From: an uncultured Bacteroidota bacterium
GTDB lineage: Bacteria; Bacteroidota; Bacteroidia; Bacteroidales; UBA12077
Direction: 5' to 3'
Assembly (NCBI GenBank): GCA_913055635.1
Contig: CAJXLK010000002.1
Location: 1 to 64,000 of the forward strand
Length of the DNA stretch: 64,000 nucleotides
Below, piece by piece: positions 1 through 9,000 of this stretch. Position numbers and translations under genes: made by a program. Every line of letters starts with the position of its first letter. The first letter of the stretch is position 1. A model generated the notes under the pieces. It was not told where the DNA came from, made no database searches, and was given only the letters and a program-made list of their open reading frames with translations.

Positions 1-378
1 AAGCAGAACCTCCATCCCTTCGGCTTTAGCCCTCCTGATGGCTTTTTTTACATCCTTATAATGATTATATATGGGTTTTTGACCCTGGCCATAAACTTCA
101 CCGGTCCATTCCGGGGTGTGAAATAACCGCAACCTTACTACATTGGTTCCATGTTCTGCAAAAATGTGGTAGGGATTTTTCACTTCCCCTGAATCTTTAT
201 ATGTGCATCCATGATTCAGCGCCTGATTAACATAGGAAAGGTCTGCCCCCATCACAAATTCTTCCGGTGCATATGACCTTGAAGTGTTCTCATGCTCGTC
301 CTGATTCTTGGCCTGACAACCTGCCGAAAAAATCACAAGTAAAGCAAGCATTGTAGCACGTTGACTGATATCTACCAT
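1..378 (-). CDS. GH53 endo-beta-1,4-galactanase (5' part; C-terminus beyond window)
   Basis: This reading frame is open from an ATG at 378 to the left edge (126 codons) and is absent from the ORF track because its stop lies outside. It starts with a lipoprotein signal peptide ending in the lipobox FSAGC. The mature part begins with FVMGADLSYVNQ, followed by a segment ending in NVVRLRLFHTPEW. This is the N-terminal pattern of glycoside hydrolase family 53, arabinogalactan endo-beta-1,4-galactanases. Family knowledge predicts cleavage of beta-1,4-galactan side chains of pectin, here by a surface or periplasmic lipoprotein. The catalytic glutamates lie outside the window and cannot be checked. 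The gene is likely part of a galactan-use locus that continues to the left, which is inference. Confidence 0.8.
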   Translation of the reverse strand, partial: MVDISQRATMLALLVIFSAGCQAKNQDEHENTSRSYAPEEFVMGADLSYVNQALNHGCTYKDSGEVKNPYHIFAEHGTNVVRLRLFHTPEWTGEVYGQGQKPIYNHYKDVKKAIRRAKAEGMEVLL

Positions 379-750
379 AACAGAAATATTCGTTTTAGAG
401 GATCAAATCTAAAATAGTGAATAATTTTGGAAATCCTAACTCCATAACCTCCTGCTTAGAAATTGCATTGCACATTGCGCGCATCCACTGATTTTTAAAG
501 TCTGTATATAATGCATGCAGTTTCCACCATAGGCGTTTAAAACAAATAGGTCATCCAATATTTTACTAATTATAAAGCTATTTATTAAGAGTAATGACCT
601 TGATTGGCCTTTAGTAAAATTAGATCTGAGAAACTCCCATTGCTATGAAATTTTGTTAAACTTTATGTTTATATCATTAGGCTTTATCTTTGATGATAAT
701 GTTCCCGCTAAGGGGTTTATGTTAGATGTCACCGATCAAAAAATAATTCT
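379..750. other. Divergent intergenic region with possible nfo promoter
   Basis: This 372-bp AT-rich stretch lies between the divergent GH53 and nfo starts. No open frame in it looks coding. A TATCTTTG at 685-692 fits the Bacteroidota -7 consensus TAnnTTTG, 59 nt before nfo. I see no convincing -33 box at the right distance, so the promoter call is weak. Confidence 0.35.
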
Positions 751-1596
751 ATGAAGTATGTAGGTCCCCACGTCAGTGCAGCAGGAGGCGTTGAAAATGC
801 TCCGGTCAATGCCCATAAACTGGGCGCCAAAGGATTTGGCCTGTTTACAAAGAATCAAAGGCAATGGAAGGCCAAACCCCTTTCGGATGAACACATCCGC
901 AAGTTCAAGCAAAATTGTGAACAATATGGTTATGCGCCTCACCAGATTCTTCCCCATGACAGCTATCTGATCAACCTGGGCCATCCCGATAAGGCCCAGC
1001 TGCAAAAATCGCGGGAAGCTTTTTTTGATGAGATGAAACGCACTGAGCAGCTTGGCCTGGACCGATTGAATTTTCACCCGGGGAACCCTTTGAAAAAAAT
1101 CTCCGATGAGGCATGCCTCAAAACCATTGCTGAGTCGGTCAACCTGGCCCTGGACCGGACGAAAGGGGTGATTGCCGTGATAGAGAATACGGCCGGCCAG
1201 GGGACCGATCTGGGATATTCATTCGAGCAGCTGCGTTTTATCATTGATCATGTGGAGGATAAAAACCGGGTGGGCGTATGTGTGGATACGGCCCATGGTT
1301 TCGCCGCCGGGTATGATTTTGCTTCGGACCACGGATATGAGCGTGTATGGCAGGACTTTGACCAGATCATCGGACTGCATTATCTGAAAGGCATGCATCT
1401 GAATGATTCCAAAAAGGAGCTGGGCTCGCGGGTTGATCGCCATAACAGCATCGGAAAGGGATACCTGGGAGAAGAAGCCTTCAAACGTATTATGCAGGAC
1501 GAGCGGCTCAATGGCATCCCCATGATCCTTGAAACGCCCGATAAACAGCTTTGGGCCCGGGAAGTGGAATTGCTCTATGGGTTTATGAATGAATAA
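751..1596 (+). CDS. nfo: Deoxyribonuclease IV (AP endonuclease IV)
   Basis: This 281-residue protein has the full length and fold signature of endonuclease IV. The enzyme is a TIM-barrel trinuclear-zinc enzyme that cuts DNA 5' to abasic sites in base excision repair. It opens with [12 protein letters not shown], the family N-terminus. The metal-ligand motifs are present in order: [43 protein letters not shown] with GKGYLG, and ILETPD near the C-terminus. The start is the only sensible ATG, since the family motif follows at once. The gene stands alone, with long AT-rich spacers on both sides and no clear terminator downstream. No key residue appears to be missing. Confidence 0.96.
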   Translation: MKYVGPHVSAAGGVENAPVNAHKLGAKGFGLFTKNQRQWKAKPLSDEHIRKFKQNCEQYGYAPHQILPHDSYLINLGHPDKAQLQKSREAFFDEMKRTEQLGLDRLNFHPGNPLKKISDEACLKTIAESVNLALDRTKGVIAVIENTAGQGTDLGYSFEQLRFIIDHVEDKNRVGVCVDTAHGFAAGYDFASDHGYERVWQDFDQIIGLHYLKGMHLNDSKKELGSRVDRHNSIGKGYLGEEAFKRIMQDERLNGIPMILETPDKQLWAREVELLYGFMNE

Positions 1597-2201
1597 AACA
1601 TCGACCCGTCTGAACCTGCCCCCTAAACACGGCTGCTGCGCTTATTTATTCTTTGATGGTCAACATATGGTTATCAACATGAATATGAATGCGCATTGTT
1701 TTTTTTTAACGGCTCCAGCAAATACTTAACGGGATCAATCAACATGCTTTATGCATGCCTTTGATTTGTAAGTTCGTGCATGTGTATTTCCTTAACAAAT
1801 TAAACCATTAAGCTATCCAGAATCGTTGATATGTGGGAAAAATCTGGTACATTTTTTGTTATTTGAGAATTTCATTTATATTTTAGTTTTCAATACTTTG
1901 ACGCACTATAAAACTGTGGCGTAATAAATTTATATACAGATATTTATAGTATATTGAGTTGTTATAACCATTGAAATCATTCATATTATATCAATTATTC
2001 GACCTACCCATAAAATGGAACCCATGTTATTGCAATCTGTTTTGAGTGCCAGGGAACCCCCGTTTTAATTGCTTCCTTCGAAAATGAATTGGCATTGATC
2101 AGGCAAAGTTTTATGTGAAAACGTGATGCGTTCCATAGAACCATCAACATGGAATCTTCATTGTATTTTCTTCTTTTCATGCCTGGTTTTAATTTTTCAG
2201 T
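1597..2201. other. Long intergenic region with one dispersed hairpin repeat copy
   Basis: About 600 bp without a convincing gene. Listed ORFs here have atypical composition and no recognisable motif. The only structured element I can support is the minus-strand hairpin repeat at 1742-1783, listed separately. Confidence 0.5.
1742..1783 (-). repeat. Dispersed hairpin repeat, copy D
   Basis: Read on the minus strand, arms ACATGC and GCATGT enclose a loop containing GAACTTACA and TGCATAAAGC. Those two blocks are shared exactly with the copy at 39803-39850. The arms differ from those of the other copies but still pair. Confidence 0.55.
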
Positions 2202-3164
2202 ATGAATCATCAAATAAAAATACTAATGCGATATACGATTTATGTTCTATTGATATCTCTAATGATGGGTGCTTGTACGACACATCAGGAGGTTGTGGAT
2301 GTTGCCCCTGATAAACAAAATATACAGCAGCCAGAGAAAGAGCAGGTGCTTAAGCGAAAAGTTGCCATTGCACGCTTTTCCAACGAGACTCAGTATGCCA
2401 AGGGCATATTTTATGACAAGGAAAATGATCCCATTGGCAAACAAGCCCTGGATATATTGTCTTCCAAGCTTGCCTCTACCAATAAGTTTATTTTGCTTGA
2501 GCGGGAGGATATGGATAAAATTGTTAAAGAATTGGAGATTGCCGGGAAGGAAGGATACAATAACGTAGGGGCCGATTTTTTGATCATAGGTTCGGTGACG
2601 GAATTTGGCCGCAAGACCAAAGGCGATGTGGATGTTTTTTCCCGCAGCAAAACACAAACTGTACAGGCCGGAGTCAATATCCGGCTGGTAGATGTTTCAA
2701 CCGGTCAGATTATCTATTCGGAAGAAGCCAAGGGGCTTGCTGAAACCACCAACAAAACCACTATGGGCATGGGAGAGAGAACAGGATATGATGCCACATT
2801 GAGTGACAAAGCCATATCTGCTGCAATCTCCAAATTGGTGGAGAACATCGTGAACAATTGTATGGACAAACCCTGGAAATCTTATTTTCTTTCTTATGAA
2901 GACGGGGATATATTGATTTCAGGTGGTGAAAGCCAGGGAATCGACGTTGGTGACACATTCAGGGTTGTCAAGAAGGGCAAAAGGGTAGAGAACCCCCAGA
3001 CCGGCATGATGATGGAACTCCCGGGTGAAACCGTTGGAAGGGTCAAAGTGGAATATACCGGAGGTGCAACCCCGCAGAATGAATTTTCGAAAGTCTCCTT
3101 TATTGAAGGGGGCATCAACCAGGATAATTTACAAAACTATTACATCAAGGAGCTACCAAAATGA
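2202..3164 (+). CDS. CsgG-family lipoprotein
   Basis: This 320-residue lipoprotein has a signal peptide ending in the lipobox LMMGAC. The mature protein contains VAIARFSNETQYAKG, then a segment with LLEREDMDKIVKELE and FLIIGSVTEFG. This is the pattern of the CsgG family, known from the curli secretion channel and from related lipoproteins outside curli systems. No csgA/B/E/F-like gene is nearby, so curli export is not implied. It is the first of four tandem lipoprotein genes that overlap or nearly touch (CsgG, a small lipoprotein, DUF4810, DUF799). Related CsgG/DUF4810/DUF799 trios are known in proteobacteria such as Neisseria. An alternative start at the internal ATG 2226 gives a shorter but equally good signal peptide. 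Confidence 0.85.
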   Translation: MNHQIKILMRYTIYVLLISLMMGACTTHQEVVDVAPDKQNIQQPEKEQVLKRKVAIARFSNETQYAKGIFYDKENDPIGKQALDILSSKLASTNKFILLEREDMDKIVKELEIAGKEGYNNVGADFLIIGSVTEFGRKTKGDVDVFSRSKTQTVQAGVNIRLVDVSTGQIIYSEEAKGLAETTNKTTMGMGERTGYDATLSDKAISAAISKLVENIVNNCMDKPWKSYFLSYEDGDILISGGESQGIDVGDTFRVVKKGKRVENPQTGMMMELPGETVGRVKVEYTGGATPQNEFSKVSFIEGGINQDNLQNYYIKELPK

Positions 3165-3496
3165 AAAATGTGCTATATCTGATTCTCACCGGGCTGCTCC
3201 TGTGTTCGTTTGGTTGTACCGGTGTCAAGACCGAAGCGACCGGACTGAAGGACGAGGCCCTGATTAAGTTTATTGGAAAACCAGGCAAATACCGGAAAGG
3301 ACTGGAAGTACAAATCGATGATGACATCACCTTTACCGCCGAGGTGGTAAGGCCCCATTCGGAAAGACCGAAGGGAGAGGCTTATTCCATTCCTCCCGGC
3401 TCCCATTTGGTTACGATAACCTATAAAGATGAACTCATCTATCGGAAAAAGATTTTTGTGTCAACCCGGGAAACGAAAAAAATTCAATTGCCATGA
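3161..3496 (+). CDS. Small lipoprotein in the CsgG operon
   Basis: This 111-residue protein starts in a 4-bp ATGA overlap with the CsgG-like gene, so the two are almost surely translated together. The signal peptide ends in the lipobox LCSFGC. The mature part of about 90 residues ends with IPPGSHLVTITYKDELIY and a final strand rich in charged residues. That resembles a small PEGA-like or transthyretin-like beta domain, but I do not recognise the family. Proteobacterial relatives of this operon usually have only CsgG, DUF4810 and DUF799, so this fourth member may be a lineage-specific accessory part of the same complex. That role is inference from position. Confidence 0.7.
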   Translation: MKNVLYLILTGLLLCSFGCTGVKTEATGLKDEALIKFIGKPGKYRKGLEVQIDDDITFTAEVVRPHSERPKGEAYSIPPGSHLVTITYKDELIYRKKIFVSTRETKKIQLP

Positions 3497-3837
3497 AAAA
3501 ATGGATCCTTTATATCGGCGCGTTAGTGATACTGGCTTCTTGTTCAACCCAGAAACCTTTGTATACCTGGGACGGCTATGAAGCCTACAGCTATAAATAC
3601 CTAAAAGACAGGGACAAAGAGTCAAGAGAGCAGCTCATGGAATCCTATGAAAAGATTATCAATGAGCAGGAAGGAAGCCGGGATACTGTGCCTCCCGGTA
3701 TTATGGCTGACTATGGGTTTTTGCTGATGCAGGCCGACCAGCAAAAGAAAGGCAAGAAAATGCTCACCAAAGAGGTTAAATATTATCCTGAATCAAAGGT
3801 TTTTATTGACAGGATATTAAAGATGATTGAACAATAA
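3493..3837 (+). CDS. DUF4810 lipoprotein
   Basis: This 114-residue lipoprotein has the lipobox ILASC and a mature start reading STQKPLYTWDGYEAYSYKYL, the typical opening of DUF4810 proteins. The rest is helical and charged (RDKESREQLMESYEKII, then PPGIMADYGFLLMQ), resembling a short TPR-like helical repeat. It overlaps the preceding gene by 4 bp and is followed after 89 bp by the DUF799 gene, which matches the known neighbourhood. The function is unknown. The likely site is the periplasmic face of a membrane, in a complex with the CsgG-like and DUF799 lipoproteins. Confidence 0.83.
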   Translation: MKKWILYIGALVILASCSTQKPLYTWDGYEAYSYKYLKDRDKESREQLMESYEKIINEQEGSRDTVPPGIMADYGFLLMQADQQKKGKKMLTKEVKYYPESKVFIDRILKMIEQ

Positions 3838-3926
3838 AGTCTCACGGATAAAATCATCGGCTTTACCGAAAAAGAAAAACGAGGATTTTATCCGGGTAGG
3901 CTATCTTGACGAAAAAAGCATATACT

Positions 3927-4604
3927 ATGAAAAAAACGATATATCTACTAGTGATTTCAGCCATGATAATTCTTGGCGGCTGCAGTACAACCACCAAATC
4001 GGAGTTATACGGCGATATGTACGAAAAAAAGCCGGTTTCGGTGTTAATCATGCCACCCATCAACAACAGTACCAAGGTGGAGGCCAAAGAGTACTTCCAT
4101 TCCACGTTGAATGTGCCCCTGGCTAACCAGGGATATTATGTGATACCTCCCTTTTTATCCATGGAGATTTTGAAAAGGGAAAGCGCATATAATGCCCAAC
4201 GTTTTATGGATGCAGATTTGACCAAGTTTCAGGAGGTTTTCGGGGCCGATGTGGCTTTGTTTACCGTCATTCATAAATGGGCTAAATCTTCCATCGGATC
4301 AAATGTAAAAATAGAGATTGAATACATCCTGAAGTCTACTCAGACCAATCAGGTTTTATTTTCGAGAAAAGGGGAGATCATTTATGATACTTCAGTGAAT
4401 ACCGGCGCTGGCGGCTGGGTAGGATTGATCGCTGATGTTGCCGCTTCGGCTTTGAACACGGCCCTCACCAAGTATATCAGTGTGGCCCGCTCGTGCAATG
4501 ATTATACCTTTTCCGATTTGCCGCATGGCAAATACAGCCCCCGGTTTATGGTGGACAGCTCAGATGTTGCTGGAGACAAGGAGTTTAAGCAGCGATTGAA
4601 TTAG
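3927..4604 (+). CDS. DUF799 (GNA1162-like) lipoprotein
   Basis: The ORF track starts at a TTG (3906). The ATG at 3927 gives a standard lipoprotein signal, MKKTIYLLVISAMIILGGC, and is preferred. The mature part has SVLIMPPINNSTKVEAKEYF and GADVALFTVIHKW, typical of DUF799/GNA1162 lipoproteins, whose alpha/beta fold resembles the TolB N-terminal domain and the CsgG core. Length is about 225 residues, as expected. It closes the four-gene lipoprotein operon and is followed by a strong hairpin at 4683-4727. A role in envelope transport or pore assembly with the CsgG-like protein is inferred from conserved gene context only. Confidence 0.85.
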   Translation: MKKTIYLLVISAMIILGGCSTTTKSELYGDMYEKKPVSVLIMPPINNSTKVEAKEYFHSTLNVPLANQGYYVIPPFLSMEILKRESAYNAQRFMDADLTKFQEVFGADVALFTVIHKWAKSSIGSNVKIEIEYILKSTQTNQVLFSRKGEIIYDTSVNTGAGGWVGLIADVAASALNTALTKYISVARSCNDYTFSDLPHGKYSPRFMVDSSDVAGDKEFKQRLN

Positions 4605-4682
4605 CAACCATTAGCAACACCAATGGATTGAGCAGCAGTCCTTTTTCTGGATAAAGGGAGTTGCCGGTTGAAAGCATAACAG

Positions 4683-4728
4683 ATAAAGCTGACTCCCAAA
4701 GGATTTATTAAGGGTGGTCAGCTTTATT
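4683..4728 (+). terminator. Terminator hairpin of the lipoprotein operon
   Basis: A perfect 11-bp inverted repeat, ATAAAGCTGAC and GTCAGCTTTAT, has a 23-nt loop and lies 79 bp after the DUF799 stop. The T-tract after it is short (TTTG), so termination may be weak. It could also serve the converging minus-strand transcript. Confidence 0.6.
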
Positions 4729-4734
4729 TGTAAG

Positions 4735-4907
4735 TTCCCCTTTTGCTCCGTTTCTGGCTGACTTTAGGGGCAGCGGATTCCCTTTTACTCCGTTTCTGAG
4801 GGATTTCAGGGTAAGTGGCTTGCCCTTTGCTTAGGTTCTGGCTGACCTCAGGGGGCAACTGCTTGCCTTTTGCTCCGGGTCTGACTAACATCGGGGGTAG
4901 CCGGTCA
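4735..4907 (-). repeat. 42-bp minisatellite encoding decayed 14-residue repeats
   Basis: Four imperfect tandem copies are recognisable by TTTTGCTCCG-like starts at 4741, 4783, 4825 and 4868. Spacing is 42, 42 and 43 bp. On the minus strand they translate to 14-residue units such as PEIPQKRSKRESAA, EVSQNLSKGQATY and DVSQTRSKRQAVA. The 43-bp spacing is a one-base insertion that breaks the frame. The copy next to the Spy-like gene is in that gene's frame but lies just behind its TGA stop. Confidence 0.7.
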
Positions 4908-5354
4908 TCTTTTGCCGATGCGCTTGCCGCTTCGACCCCTTCCGGCGGGGGTTGCTTTACCGAGGGCCCTGTTAGGCTCGCGCTGGTGTATCTTCGAATC
5001 ATTGCCCCTGACATAAGCATACCTGCGGTCAAAGTAACGCCTTTGATCTTCGTTTAAAATGTTCCTGATTTCTTTTCGGTGATGCTCCTGTAACATATCT
5101 ATCTTTTCCCGGACCTGCCCTTTTTGCCTCCAGCCTTTTTGCTGTTTTTTCTCCATTTCGAGTTCTTCCATCCGGATCAGATGTACCAGACGCATTTGCC
5201 GGATCTGCTCACGTTGTTGTTCCGTGAGGTTGGGAATGTTGTTGCAACATCGGGTCATTCTCCTTTCTTTTTGGGCATGAGCCGGAAGACTCATTAAAAG
5301 ACATCCCAGCATGATCGTAAGAAAGGTAGCTGCCAATGAAACTTTTGTTTTCAT
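4905..5354 (-). CDS. Spy/CpxP-like periplasmic protein
   Basis: This 149-residue protein has a cleavable signal peptide ending in PAHAQ. A helical region of about 100 residues follows, with NLTEQQREQIRQMRLVHLIR and a second block NEDQRRYFDRRYAYVRG. The LTxxQ-type motif and highly charged helices are the signature of Spy/CpxP-like periplasmic chaperones or stress sensors. A CCNN motif near the mature N-terminus could bind metal. The C-terminal 40 residues are basic and low in complexity. They run into a 14-residue repeat tail cut off by a TGA and a later frameshift (see the repeat at 4735-4907), so the native protein may once have been longer. No regulator is adjacent. Confidence 0.72.
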   Translation of the reverse strand: MKTKVSLAATFLTIMLGCLLMSLPAHAQKERRMTRCCNNIPNLTEQQREQIRQMRLVHLIRMEELEMEKKQQKGWRQKGQVREKIDMLQEHHRKEIRNILNEDQRRYFDRRYAYVRGNDSKIHQREPNRALGKATPAGRGRSGKRIGKR

Positions 5355-6000
5355 CTCTTTTTCTCCTCGTTATGATTCTATTCAACAATTGCATCAGACC
5401 CTAAGGGGCTATCATTTTTGGTTAAACTCTAAATGTTGGTTGATTTTGATGAAGCTGTTCAATCAAATCAACCATATTGAAAGAGGAACATTATTTAATT
5501 GTTGGTTGATTCGTTGGTCAAGAGGGATCATTGTCTAAATTGTCCATTGCTCATAGTTCATTGCTCATCGTTCATTGCCCATAGTTCATCGTTCATTGAT
5601 CTTTGTCCATTGCTCATAGTTCATTGCTATTTGCTCATTGTTCATCGTTCATTGCCCATCATTCATTGTTCATAGTTCATCGTTCATTGATCTTTGTTCA
5701 TTGCTCATTATTCATCTTCTCATTGCCCATTGGCCTGCAAACTTAATGATCAACCATCGTAGAATATGGTCAAATATATTTAACCCTTTATTTTTGGACT
5801 GTTTATGAAAATAATGGTCACTGAATTACCCGGGTAAATTCATGGGCAGTTGGGATTTTTTCGGTGATGAGCACGATTTTTCAGTAATGAGCACAATACC
5901 ATTTCTGCACTAATGGAATCAGCCCCAAAAGCCCCCTTTCAATTTTTTGGCGAATAATACCCTGATGAAGGTTTTAGCAATTTTTTCCCCCGGTGAAAAA
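5355..6000. other. Repeat-rich intergenic region
   Basis: Between the divergent Spy-like promoter side and the 3' end of the T9SS cargo gene I see no gene. The centre is the minisatellite at 5540-5735. The rest is AT-rich with no clear motif. Confidence 0.5.
5540..5735. repeat. Degenerate TTCATTGCTCAT minisatellite with a 91-bp higher-order unit
   Basis: The stretch is built from roughly 10-nt words of the type TTCATTGCTC, TTCATCG and CCCATAG. A longer block beginning AGTTCATCGTTCATTGATCT occurs at 5583 and again at 5674, so there is a higher-order period of 91 bp. It has no spacer structure and is not a CRISPR array. Confidence 0.75.
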
Positions 6001-6040
6001 AAGCGGGATGCCCTGTTGATTTGATCAGAACATCCCGCCG
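6001..6040 (-). terminator. Intrinsic terminator of the triple-cohesin gene
   Basis: The inverted repeat GCGGGATG...CATCCCGC (6003-6010 and 6031-6038) is followed on the minus strand by a run of seven T. It lies 43 bp after the stop of the 1028-residue gene, so the gene appears to be transcribed alone or as the last gene. Confidence 0.85.
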
Positions 6041-6080
6041 GTTTAATTTTATGGATTTGCTTGTGCTGATTGTACGCAGG

Positions 6081-9000
6081 TTATTTTAGAATGATTTTTG
6101 TCGAACTGATTCCACCTCTATGGAAAATGCGCATCAAATAAACACCGCTCCCGATACTTGACAGGTCTATTTGCATTTGGCTGGGGGGATTTGAAGGTAT
6201 TTTTCTGCGGTAAACCATTTCTCCCAGCATGTTGAATACTTCCATTCGGCCGGTGCCACTGCAATCGTACAAAAGCACTTTTAAATGGCCCCGGCTGGGG
6301 TTGGGATAAACATGGAATGCCGGATTGGGCTGGGTTGTTTTTATGCCGACGATTTCGCTGATGTAAACGGAATCGGTGGCAGAACAGCCATGTTCATCGG
6401 TTACGCTAACCCAGTACCATCCCGCCTGAGTGGCCTCGAATGTTTGTTCCTGGCTACCATCCTGCCATTCGTACAATGCATATCCGGATCCTGCATCAAG
6501 GGTATATGGAAATGCTTCGGTTTCCAGTGTATCATCTCCGAGGTCCACATCGGGATAGCCAAACACCTGAACCAGCGTCTTAGAGGTGTCATTGGTCGGG
6601 CTGATATCCTGACTCCAACAGGTATAGGCCGTCAGGTTATGATCTCCTGTTGAACTGAAATCCAGTTTGGGTGCGAAGCGGTGGTTCAAACTATCGCCGC
6701 TTGCAACGTCCCGTATGGTGGTATGGGTTTCCTCAATGGTGTCAACCTGGTTCATAATCAAGACAATGGGAAAGTGGTCGCCTTCCTTTAATGGTGCCGG
6801 TCCGTAGTTTTTCACCCTGACCCGGACGTATTCCGTATCTGAGAGGGCACAGGCAGAGGAAGGTTCGTAAAAATGAGCGACCCCAATGTCGCTGACCGCC
6901 TGAATGTAAACCGAATCGGTATTGGTGCAGCCGTTTTCGTCCGTCACCCGTACCCAATATAAGCCATAATCTGTGGCGCTGTAGGTTTGTCCCTGGCTGC
7001 CGTCCTGCCATTCGTAGAGGGCATACCCCTCACCCGCGTCGAGCAATACAGGTAAATCGGCCGTGGTGATGGTGTCAGCTCCCAGATCCACCTCAGGGAG
7101 CCCATAAACCTGGATGGTCTTTTCCAGGGTATCGTTTTCGGGAATTTCATCTCCCGTTAATTCCGTGTATACCTGAAGCCTGTAATCCTGGGGGTGGGAC
7201 AGGTCGATGGTTTGATCAAAATCTGCGATTAACTGATAACCTGGTTGAAAATTGTTATTCAGGGTGTAGGTTTGCCTGATGGGGTTACCCTCATTCACGG
7301 TAAGGACAACAGGGATGTTTTCGCCCGCAGCAATGGTTTGATCGCCGGTATTTTCCACACTAGCCGTTAGGGTTTCCCGGGCCGACAGCTCGCAGGCTGA
7401 CTCCGGGTAATCGATGGCTGCTACCGCTACATCCCTGACTGATGTGGAGGGTAAAAAGGTGATGCTCCCATTTTTTGACTGCGCCATGGGGAAACCTTCG
7501 TTCAGCATGATTTGATCAAATTCAAGCGGGGTTGTCTGGTCCGGGGTGACCTGTTCTTTGACATAAACATCAAGTTGGAGCAGGAGGCCGGGATGGGTTA
7601 GGGTGTCAGAACCGGCGGAAGCTATTTTTAATGTGCCGTTGCTGCTCTGGTAGGCAACCATCCAGTTTTCCGTCCGACCTGCTGCATTAACCTCTTTAAT
7701 GAGGAGGGCAGCGGTGTCATAAAGAAGGCTCATGTCAAGAGATAAGATGCCTTCCCCTTTAGGGAATCCACCGATGGAAATGGGAATTGTCGATGTTTTG
7801 GCGATTTTCAGGGAGGTGTCCGGCAGGCTGATTTGGGTGCTGTAAATGACAATTTCCTCTGTGGTGCCTGTTGCTCCGAGGGCGTCGGCGGCCTTAACGG
7901 TTAAGACACCTCCCCGGTGAGCTGTGAGCAGCCCGTTTTCATTGATCGTGGCGATGGTCGTATCTGAACTCGACCAGTTATAGGGAGGTGTACCATTGGC
8001 TACGCTAAACTGCAGGGTTCCCCCGGCCATCATTTGACCGGTTTGAGGATTGATCTCCAGTTCAGGCAGAGGCATGACTTCCACCCGGGCAGCCTTTGAT
8101 GTAAAAAGAATATTCTGGTTGAACCGCCCGGATTGGACTTCGATGTTGGAGGATCCGCTGTTCATGTGGTTCAGCTTAAAATCAATGTAGAGCAAGATAC
8201 CGCTTCCGGAAAGCGGTGAAGTACCGGCAAAAGAAAAGGTGGTTTTCCCGGATTCGCTGGTATGCATGTTGATGTTGGGACAATCTTCCAGAAGGGTACC
8301 GGCGTTGCTCCAGCCGGTGGCCTGAAGCAGGTTGTCGCGATAGGTCAGGCTCACCTGTCCCGATACAATGTTTAAACCGGAAAGCTGGCTTGAATAGAGG
8401 GGCATACGGACGGTGGTGCCCTGCCAGCCGCTTGTATCCCGCAGGCTCAATGCCACAGCCCTTACTTCGATATCGCCATCGGTGGTGTCTGATATGCCGT
8501 TCCGGTCGGTGGCCACCACCCGTGTGAAGCCTCTCTTTTCTGCTGTTAGCAGGCCGCTGGCCTGATCAATGGTGGCTACTGAATCATTGGTGATTCCCCA
8601 GCTATAGGGTGCTGTGCCACCACTTACATTGAACTGGAGCGTTTCTCCCGTGGTAAGCAGACCGGTGTTGGGCGTTACACTGACCGTTGGCAGGGCAGAG
8701 ATGCTGAGGGAGCCGCCCTGGGTTATGACCGGCGGGCTGCCCTCGTTCAAAAAAGTGGCCCCTTCAGGATCAAACCGGAGGGTGCTGCTGCCCGGTTTTT
8801 TTACATAAAAAACAAGCCTTACCAGTGCTCCTTTCCCTTGCAGGGGCTCGGCTCCCGCTCCGGCAATGGCCAGATGCCCTTCTGATGGAGAGCTGCTGAA
8901 TGAAATCTCCCCCCATCCTGCACTCATGCTCCCTGAAGTGTCCAGGTCAATGAACTCCAGGTAAGAGGGATTGTGGCTTATTTCTACCTGGTAAGCGACT

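Noticed and set aside
5540-5735. TTCATTG array as CRISPR
   Set aside because: No separate repeats and spacers, only degenerate 10-nt words.
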